From Armillaria gallica (taxonomy: Eukaryota > Basidiomycota > Agaricomycetes > Agaricales > Physalacriaceae), in NCBI GenBank assembly GCA_037576215.1, contig JBANDB010000004.1, forward strand, positions 3,596,001 through 3,660,000: a DNA stretch of 64,000 nucleotides, read 5' to 3'. How positions within the stretch are numbered: the first letter of the stretch is position 1; each line of letters opens with the position of its first letter. Under the pieces are notes generated by a model. The model had not been told where the DNA came from. It saw only the letters and a list, made by a program, of their open reading frames with translations, and made no database searches. This document shows, in pieces, positions 56,396-64,000 of the stretch. The translations under genes were made by a program, and so were the position numbers.

Positions 56396-57845
56396 TTACT
56401 CCTCGTCCATAGCCCTAACGACCGCTTGCCCTTGCTTGTCTCGGTAGAATAGAACATCACCTACATCAAATTAGTATTGGTCAATTATCTAGGTAGATTC
56501 AGCTGACCTTCGTCCTCCACAAATTGACACTTATTGTAGCTATTCCAAAGCGCCTCCCAGATCGGTTCATCTGACCAGCAATAGTGCTCGCCCAAAAATG
56601 CCTTTAGATGCTCAGTTGCGGCGGCGGTATGGTAGTAGGGCATTTTCGGAAAGAACTGAAAACATCTGAGCTTGCAAACGATACTTGATGATAGAACGAC
56701 GTACGTGATGCACAACATGATAGTGTGCCACATCATGTAAGAACCATCGACCCATCCAGCCGAGGAATGGTCTGTCGACGGTGGCTGCCGCGCCGCGCGC
56801 AAAAGTCCACTGCGCAGCACGATAGTGCGGGAGTACTGGGTCCGTGTGGTGTAAGTATGTTATCATGATGACTAGGAGATGATGCCTTGAGAAATCGAGA
56901 GGAACAAAGTGGAAGAAAAAAGACGTACACCAATGGGTGACTTCCAGCCAAGGAATTCCGTATAGTGCAATGACGTTCCACCATCCCCACCGTCTAACGG
57001 CAACGCTGACGAGGAAGACCATACTCCCAATGCCAATGTTGGATAGAATGACCGCATTGCGTTGTTCGGGTTTGAATAGGATAGAAGACGGCGAAAAATG
57101 GTTTGTGTATGGGGGATAGTCTGGCTGTCCGGATACATTTGTCACTAACTAAGAAGTGAGATGATAGCGAGAAACCAAGCCTAGGAAACTTACGGAGATA
57201 AGCTGGAAACGCAAGGACTTGCTGCCGGATGAGCATCATCAAAGTCCAAATGGGCGTATCACCAAAGTAATCATCCCAATCTATGCCGTGTTCCTTCTCC
57301 TGCTCTTTCGACGGTAGCCCAAGATCTGTCCGAGTCTTCGGAACGTAGACCTCATCGCGTTCCATACTGGCATGGTTCATATGGTGCCTATGATGGCTTA
57401 TTTTCCAGCTGAAATAAGGCGTCCATAGCAACGTGTGCAGCGTATATCCCACCAAGTCATTAAGCCACGCGTACGGGCTGAACGCGCCATGACCACATTC
57501 ATGACCAATAACCCATACTCCAGTTAGAACAAGACCTTGGAACCACCAATAGCCGAGCCAGGCAGCGGCGCGTATAAGGGGGGAATATATGTCGAACGGT
57601 GCCGGCAAGTGGAGAGAAGGTATGCGCAGAGCGAGATAAAAGAAAAGCGCTGTGGTGATGAGGTCGCGTGCGAGAGTTATTAACGCACGTGTAGTGGAGA
57701 AGACAAAGAATTCGGGGGGAATGGCTGCTCGAATTTCGGAGATGGAGTAGGGAAGGGGACTGAAAACTGGGAGTTTCTTTCTGTCCGGCTGGCAGCGCTT
57801 AGCCTGAAGGCTCGTAGGAGAAAAACTGATAGACGAAGGGGCCAT
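56396..57845 (-). CDS. FAD2-type membrane fatty-acid desaturase, paralogue 2
   Basis: The ATG at 57845 gives MAPSSISFSPTSLQAKRCQP. Histidine boxes: HECGH (in VWVIGHECGHGAFSPYAWLN), HHRHH (ISHHRHHMNHASMERDEVYV), and HVVHH (FLHDVAHYHVVHH) near 56740. The loop THHFSPSS-like NHFSPSSILFKPEQRN and YLHHTDPVLPHYRAAQWTFA are strongly conserved with paralogue 1. The end YRDKQGQAVVRAMDEE is at 56396. Family role: delta-12 (oleate) or related acyl-lipid desaturation in the ER. With canonical boxes this copy is the likelier housekeeping enzyme of the two. Both copies lie on the same strand 4.3 kb apart. Confidence 0.92.
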
Positions 57846-58700
57846 CTGGAAATGGGAGAGCTGTATCCATGTTTCGTTCTGAAGTACTCTTTTTATTCGG
57901 TGAGGGACGCTGATAGATCATAGATGCATGTTTTTCGACAAGACAAATCGGTCCTTCAATATCTGAAATTCAGCATAACGAACAAACAAAGTGACCGGGG
58001 TCCTGCCAAGGTTGATGGACCCTTATTTCCACGTGTACGCTTCCCATTATCTTATCTCCGAGTTTTTTTAAAGTGCTCTTCCTCCGTCCCGAATACAGCC
58101 TTCTTGAAGCCCTGACTGGGTCCGGTTTCCGTGCCATCATAAGTCACGATGCGAAAAACTAACGGAAAGTGTCAAAGCATTGTCGACTTCGATCCCTTAA
58201 ATTTTATGTGGCTAGGCACTTAATACCATCGAGTAAGTAAGTACTGACGCCGTGGTACATATGTCATCCAGACATTTCACCAACCTACCGTCCGGGACGT
58301 CGGAAAGGATCCGAAATTCATTCAGCACCTTGGGAATGCGTTTAAAATGAATCCTTTTACAGGTCGTCTTCATCCCCAAGAATCAACGGGTTCCGATTGG
58401 AAGCTCAACAGACTGCTCCGTCCGGAAAGCGTATGAACCAAGAAAAGGCGAATCGAAGACGAGACTCGAATCTTCCCAGGCCTGGTTCATCCTTACTACT
58501 GCCCTTTTGATCTCCGAGCTTGAGGTCCAAAATGTACGAAGCTTGATGGCAACCTAGACTCTGACTTCGTTCCAGTTCGGACAAGTGCTGCCGATGTCTT
58601 CAATCTCTTCGTTGACGGCGTTGTTAACAGTCAACATTACAGAATACAAATTTGGTAGCACGTACATCGTCCAGCAGAAGTACATCAAAGTAATATATTA
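57846..58700. other. Intergenic, nothing recognised
   Basis: This stretch holds the desaturase 2 promoter and the 3' flank of the Kelch gene. Short frames only. Confidence 0.4.
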
Positions 58701-60227
58701 TCACCTCCGGTATTCCTCCGAAAATAACCTACAATCAACTTCGAACCCGGTAACTTGTGGAAGATAAGCCAAACCAGCCAAATCCAGAATATGCACGTCA
58801 CAAAATCCAGTCTTCGAGTCGTGTCCTCCAAAGACAAATAGCCGGCTTTCATCAAGAACAGCTGCATGATATCCCCGCTGACTAGGCGGAGTTCCACACA
58901 CAAGTCGTTTCTCATACCGCATTTCGTCTAAAAGTACAGATTACTTTTGTATAGTATTGAAAGTGTTATACGAAACGCACGCAAGTTAAAAGTGAGCAAT
59001 TCGGAAGTGTGGTCGTTCCCGTCATAGCCGCCTTGTATGAAGAGATAGGATCCAACCAGCGTGGACGTGTGGGCAGAACGGACGTGTAAATTCGTCTTCA
59101 ATATGTCGACGGCGTGCCATTTCAGGTTTACTAAAAACCACACTCATTGATACTGAACGATCCTCGGACAGAGACAACACACGTACCAAAGCTAAAGAAC
59201 CATATATCCCACAAACAAGTCCTCGACTGGGACTTCCCGCCAATGATAATCATATACTCCCCCGCCAGGTTAGCGGTATGATAGCCCCTCGCGCAGGGTT
59301 CTTCTTTTTCCTGAGAGCCGTCTGTCGTTATCAGTTTCCATCGCATGTTATTTATGTCCGATACGTCCAGGGTCCATACATCGTCAAGTGCACCAGCTCC
59401 GGTTCCTCCGCCAAATATCCAAATCTTCTTATCGTACAGCATAGCAGAATGAGCACGTCTTGGGGAGGGTTCACGACCCGTGATAATTGGACGCGACCAC
59501 TCACGCAGGGTCGTGTCGAAGACATACACATAATTGAAGCATGTTTCGTCATCACCACCTCCAAATATGACGAGCTTTTGACCGACTAGAGTGGCGGTAT
59601 GTCCTCCCAGAGGCGAAGGGGGATCACCAATCGTATCGGGTCGGGACCAGTGCATTGCGTCTACGGGAGGTCAGATTGACTGAACCGACAAGATACAAAT
59701 ATGGAAATGAACGTCATACCTGTATCAAAACAGTATATATCGCTTGTACCTGCACCCTTATAGTAGCCACCAAAAACCCATGCAACATTATCTAAGAGGG
59801 TCACAGAAGGCCTTCGCATCTTCGGAGGGAGCGTTCCGTATACTGGAGCGCGGCTCCAGTGCATGATCGAACTCGGAGCATCCGTTGCATCCTTGTCGTG
59901 GGATAAGAGAGGAGAACTCTGCATTTTTGGATAAGTGCCACTCCAAGAGTTGGACCTGTTCTTAGTAGCGGTTCCTTCCTCTGGCTCCGCAGAAGATACC
60001 GCGGACACCCTCAGTGATGAATGTATCGGCTCCGATGAGCTAGACGAAGCACGACCTACAGATTTTGATGTTCTAGGAGATAGCCCTCGCGAACTTCCGA
60101 AGTGACTGGAGGATTTGTTTTTCAAACTTGAGGGACGTACTGCCAGCCTTGAGGAACCAGAGTAGGACCGAGACGGTGAGTTGGCTGATGTTTGTTCAGG
60201 AACGACATGATGATGACGGGAAAGCAT
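58701..60227 (-). CDS. Kelch-repeat (beta-propeller) protein
   Basis: The ATG at 60227 gives MLSRHHHVVPEQTSANSPSR and a Ser-rich, probably disordered N-terminus of about 115 residues. Six Kelch-type repeats follow, each ending in a Gly pair: RRPSVTLLDNVAWVFGG, GGHTATLVGQKLVIFGG, RRAHSAMLYDKKIWIFGG, RGYHTANLAGEYMIIIGG, RSAHTSTLVGSYLFIQGG and RGYHAAVLDESRLFVFGG. Introns separate repeats 1/2, 4/5 and 5/6. The stop TGA is at 58701. The repeats fit one six-bladed propeller, a protein-interaction platform. Fungal relatives act in cell polarity and signalling, but no extra domain identifies the pathway here. There is no signal peptide, so it is probably cytoplasmic. Confidence 0.9.
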
Positions 60228-60491
60228 CTTGAACCGTGAGTAATAGAACGTGATGAAGCCTTCGACGGATAATCATTCTGAAAGAAGTCTTGCAGCACGC
60301 ACTCACCTGCCCACGTGCCCAACCCTGGTTTTCCATTATTGCCTTCTATTTCAATTGTCCGAATTCGACAAGTCGGCTATTACTCAGTACTTGATAGCTA
60401 CTACTTCGAACCCTCATCAGCTTGGTCTTGTTCGGTTACCAGCAGGAACCGTGTTCGAATGTCCCCAGCCGTCCACCTGAAAGCCTAGGTT
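60228..60491. other. Spacer between Kelch promoter and beta-helix gene 3' end
   Basis: Nothing recognised. Confidence 0.35.
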
Positions 60492-62555
60492 TCATCGTTG
60501 AATATCAAACTGGTGATAGAAGAGAGGGAAAAAGATCCCACCGAAAGGCGGATAAGCCGAAGATCCGAAGAACGAGGGCGTCTCAACGCTGTACAGACTT
60601 GCCGGGATCACAGCGCTCGATGACAGATTCCCCCATTGAGTATCTCCTGCGAGGTAATTGGCTCCGGTGAAGTGCGATTCTCCAACAGAGATCATTTTGT
60701 CGTAAATAACGTTACCGACAGCTGTCTGTTTTTGTGTCTCGTTGTTTGCGGAGAATATGCAATTTTGCACTTTGTTGCGAAGCCAGACGTTCCCAGGACC
60801 CGTGGCGTGGAGATCAACTATGTTCAATTTACTCTCGGTGGCCGGAGGGTGAGGTGATGGATGGTTTACCTTGATCAGCGTTATCATGTCTACGCCGTTC
60901 TTGAGTCTTTGATTCCACTCCGTTCAAGATTAAAAAAACACGTACGAATTGTCTGCATAACCCTCATAGAAAATATTTCCCTGGGACACGTTAGGAGCAG
61001 AGCCTTCCGAGTATACTGGACAAGCGGACTAACCTCGATCAAGTTGAAGTACGCATCTAAACAAAGCGCGGCATGTCAATGGATAATCGGGACCATATAG
61101 AAATAGAACAAACACGAGGCATGGAACGCCATGTCGTTGTAAGACTGCCAAGGTTCCTCTGAAATTAATGAGGGCGGGTATCAAATGGACGGTAAACCTT
61201 AGATTACCGATGGAATTGTAAGAGATGACATTATGGTTCGCTCCTTGTTGCAGAAGTATGTGGTGGCGTAGATCCCAACTCTGAAAAAAAAAACTTGAAA
61301 AACGTTTAGATATTTTGAAAATTTGTTCCGACCTTGTTGTCCGTTACACGGACGCCTGTAGACAGGTGGACATTGAACCCATAGCCATATCCACCTTTAT
61401 TGATGTAGAAACCATGAACATAGTTACGCTCAACGACCATACCGAGGACGAGCGCAATATCGACGTGGCTGCGTCCGCTGTTGATTGAGTGATTGTCGGT
61501 GTAGAAAGTGTTTGATGCCATTCTAAAAGCGACGTTGCTCACATCCTGCGCCTCCGGCTCATTAACTCGTTCAATGCAGATTCCTTCAACTATGAAAACC
61601 ACTTGTTAGAACGGATGACTCCAGACACAGAGGGTAAGTAATGGGCGAACCTCCAACGTTGAACAGAGCATTCATCGGCCTAAGGTACGGCTCCTTCTCT
61701 TCTGAATATGTCAAACCAACCGGGAAATCAAAGGTAAGCCTATTCCCCGAGACAGATTTCACGAGCAATAATTGCGATTCGATGAAAGTACCCCACGCTT
61801 GACGGCCTGCTTTGAGATAGAGCTGCACCACCTGACCAACCTCAATGTCACTAGCGTCGCTGACATTGACGGAGGTAGCGCCTGAAGAAACAGAACCATT
61901 GACCGGTCTTCCTTCTGCGGCCCAACTTCCATCGAAACGGATTTCAGCATCAGCACTTCCATTCGCGGTGATAAGGAACGTTGTTTTTGAAAGACCGGCG
62001 CCCTAAAGAATCGACTATGAGTTGCTAAAAACATAAGAGTTATGGAAGCCTACGCGAAGGATAACATTGGACGATCGCTGATGAAGAAGTGAGATTAGTG
62101 CGGTTGTTCGGCAACATGAGACGTACGATTTTCAGAGTGCTGTTGAAATAGTAGATTCCCGCCGGGAAGACCAACACGCGTCTTGACGAAATAGATACGG
62201 TATCTAAAATGACCGCGATAGCTACAGAAGCGTCGATGCTGTCGTCATCCGCAGGAAGACTATTTTCCGTGACGTCGATTTCAACTGCAGACGCTATGAA
62301 GTCCTCAGTTTGCAGCCATTGAAGTATGGTCTCACCCCAATTCGAAGGATCTGACCAAATCGTGTCTGGAAAGCCACCGGGAGGTACATAATCCACTGAA
62401 CTTTGAATGTGAGCGGGAGAAAATACGCATATAGGTAGAAGTGGATACGCACCAGTAGTAGGAATACTGCCATAATCGATAGCTCGGGTCCTGATTTTTG
62501 TGTCCTTGATAGCGGAAGTCGTAGCAAGAAGGGATACTAAACAGACTAAACGCAT
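60492..62555 (-). CDS. Secreted right-handed beta-helix (pectate-lyase-like fold) protein
   Basis: The ATG at 62555 gives [20 protein letters not shown], a signal peptide. The N-terminal part [20 protein letters not shown] and [18 protein letters not shown] is the usual entry of a pectate-lyase/GH28-like superhelix. The next exon begins [15 protein letters not shown]. The helix turns continue: FESQ-like [76 protein letters not shown] and [17 protein letters not shown]. Asn-rich turns are typical of this fold. The C-terminal exon (60492-60887) reads [19 protein letters not shown]. About 560-600 residues in all. It is likely an extracellular polysaccharide lyase, epimerase or hydrolase. The catalytic type cannot be told by eye. 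Confidence 0.8.
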
Positions 62556-63564
62556 TTCTGCCGCTGATTTGGGAGAATTTGTGATCGCTCAAGACATTTT
62601 AAGTGACAAACGAGCAATAAATCAAACGTTGAACCTGGAGCCTTGTGCAACCTTGTGAAGGTGAAGCAGATGGAGCGCTTAGTAAATGATACGCCGCTTT
62701 TTGGCAAGCCATCATAGATACTGCCAAGCGATGTAGTTATGTGTGAAAGCAGCTCGTTGGAGAACGATTCGTCTACCGAAAAGTCGGGTGCTGGCCTTCC
62801 GTCAGCGGTCCAGGTTGGACATGCTCCTCGTGCTCAGATTTCAAAAGGCTGCCAACTTGAGACCGGAGCGGGGAATAAAGGTACACTGTAGCTATGCTGC
62901 CGACTGATGGTTGGAATACTGGGTCCCCAAAGGGGATCACCAGGCCTGGGGGAATCCAGTGAGTCATCTTGAAAGCACTACAACGTGGTTTTTCACACGA
63001 CTTTAAAGCAAGGGAAGGTGCCAAGATCAAACAGAGGCCACGGTTCCCGCTAAAGACGAAGGATTGCATTAACGAGCTGCTGAAGTGATGGATAATATAT
63101 GCTTGGCGGTGAGGTCGAAGTCAGAAAATTTGATGCTGAGGTAAGATCGCAGACCCGTTTTGGAAACTGCATTGCCATATTTGAATGAGTTTCAGCATGG
63201 CTGCAATTTCGACTGATTCCGCAGTATTGCTGGTTTCAAGCCCGAAAGCTGCAGTGGTACTGGCAGGCCTAGCTTCCGTCTTCTTAGTCGCTACAATCAA
63301 TGATGGAACTCAACGGTTAACTGCGTCATCACGTCAAGATGCTTATCCATGGATACTTATGCTAAGATGTCCGAGGGATAGCACCAATAGAATCCGTCTA
63401 TATATCTTCGCTAGCGATGTCAATGGTATTAAGGAGGGGCATCGACCCGGCATAAAGGTATTTTATTCTCCAAGATGTAACCTAAATAAATAATGCACAA
63501 CGACCATAGCGACGCTTGGTGCTAAAGGGCCTAACGAGGCCCAGAGTATCGCTCTTGGTGATTT
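62556..63564. other. Intergenic, nothing recognised
   Basis: This is the promoter region of the beta-helix gene and the 3' flank of the last gene. A minus-strand frame (62773-63069) and a plus-strand frame (63185-63493) have no motif and are not believed. Confidence 0.4.
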
Positions 63565-64000
63565 TCAAACGCCAAGAAGTAGTGTAATCCCAACGAGTAA
63601 TATCCCGGCCATGCTGGCTCCCATATGCATTGTCGAATCCTCCGCAGGTTCGATCGTCGTCGTGACCAGAGGTCCGTCCGTACAATTGAATCCCAGTGTT
63701 TCCTGCTCTCCTTCGGCCAGTGTGGCGGGATCGCAAATCACGGTAGTTTTCTCTGATGTGTCGTTCGGGATGACATTAATCCCGGAGAAGCTGAGGTTCA
63801 GTGCTAGTCATGAGGTGATGGGTAAGAACAAGGACGTGACAAAGAATTTTCGAGCGGCTTGCTTACCTGTGCCCGAGAAGAGATCGAATATGATAGCCTG
63901 TGTTGCGTCGCCACCTTCGACGTAATTCCAGCATGGATCGCTTATGCAGGTGCCATCAGCTATGACAGGGTCTTCAGCCGCAGGAGATAACTTGGAATAT
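63565..64000 (-). CDS. Secreted, membrane-anchored protein, 3' part, 5' end outside window
   Basis: Two exons are visible: from the window edge to an intron (GTAAG to CTAG, about 63812-63870), then on to the stop TGA at 63565. They read YSKLSPAAEDPVIADGTCIS, DPCWNYVEGGDATQAIIFDL and, after the intron, ALNLSFSGINVIPNDTSEKT. Cys residues and N-glycosylation sequons (NLS, NDT, NCT) indicate an extracellular domain. The C-terminus is a hydrophobic segment (MAGILLVGITLLLGV) ending directly at the stop, consistent with a GPI-anchor signal or a short membrane anchor. The family was not recognised. Confidence 0.7.

Noticed and set aside
63185..63493. Plus-strand frame with a hydrophobic segment
   Set aside because: No motif, no splice continuity and no neighbour context; probably chance.
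1..64000. CRISPR arrays, tRNA or rRNA genes, autonomous transposons, viral genes
   Set aside because: No regularly spaced repeats, cloverleaf sequences, reverse transcriptase, transposase or viral motifs were found by eye. Weak tRNA-like TTCGAA strings lack the other arms.

Overview
The window is nuclear DNA of a filamentous basidiomycete, most likely an Agaricomycete. Genes are split by many short introns of about 45-65 bases with GT..AG ends. The families are typical of that group: DUF6533 and DUF6534 membrane proteins, a FunK1 protein kinase, a methanol/alcohol-oxidase type GMC enzyme, FAD2-like desaturases and an array of SET-domain genes. I see no bacterial-style operon, CRISPR array, tRNA or autonomous transposon. 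Exon models were assembled by eye from reading-frame continuity and splice signals, so exon edges are approximate except where stated.

Left third (1-17.6 kb). The 3' part of a flavin amine oxidase gene is followed by an array of four related SET-domain (putative lysine methyltransferase) genes plus a 5' fragment of a fifth. Two are on the + strand (2.8-4.5 and 4.8-6.4 kb) and two on the - strand (7.8-9.5 and 14.7-16.3 kb). They share exon layout, a TATA box close to the ATG and, for three of them, a homologous upstream block. Only the copy at 7.8-9.5 kb reads through cleanly. The first has a premature stop at codon 13, the second a frameshift, and the fourth several lesions and a truncated 3' end that stops in a perfect 24-bp fold-back beside a GC-rich repeat. 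An unrecognised protein gene (6.6-7.4 kb) and a FunK1 kinase gene (10.9-13.5 kb) lie inside the array.

Middle (17.4-45.5 kb). A U2 spliceosomal RNA gene lies on the - strand at about 17.42-17.61 kb. It is followed by a DUF6533 membrane protein (-), a DUR3-type urea/solute:sodium symporter (+) that converges on an alpha/beta hydrolase (-), a secreted GH30 glycoside hydrolase (-), the AP-1 clathrin adaptor beta subunit (-), two DUF6534 membrane-protein paralogues facing each other, and an alcohol-oxidase type GMC oxidoreductase (-).

Right third (45.5-64 kb). A gene-poor stretch holds a decayed-looking coding island on the - strand (48.3-50.2 kb). Two FAD2-type desaturase paralogues (50.6-52.1 and 56.4-57.8 kb, both -) are separated by 4.3 kb with no recognised gene. 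Then come a six-repeat Kelch protein, a secreted beta-helix (pectate-lyase-like) protein and the 3' part of a membrane-anchored secreted protein that runs off the end.

The genes do not form one obvious pathway. Sub-themes are extracellular carbohydrate breakdown (GH30, beta-helix protein), methanol/alcohol oxidation, nitrogen acquisition (DUR3, amine oxidase), membrane lipid desaturation, and a rapidly duplicating and decaying SET-domain family.
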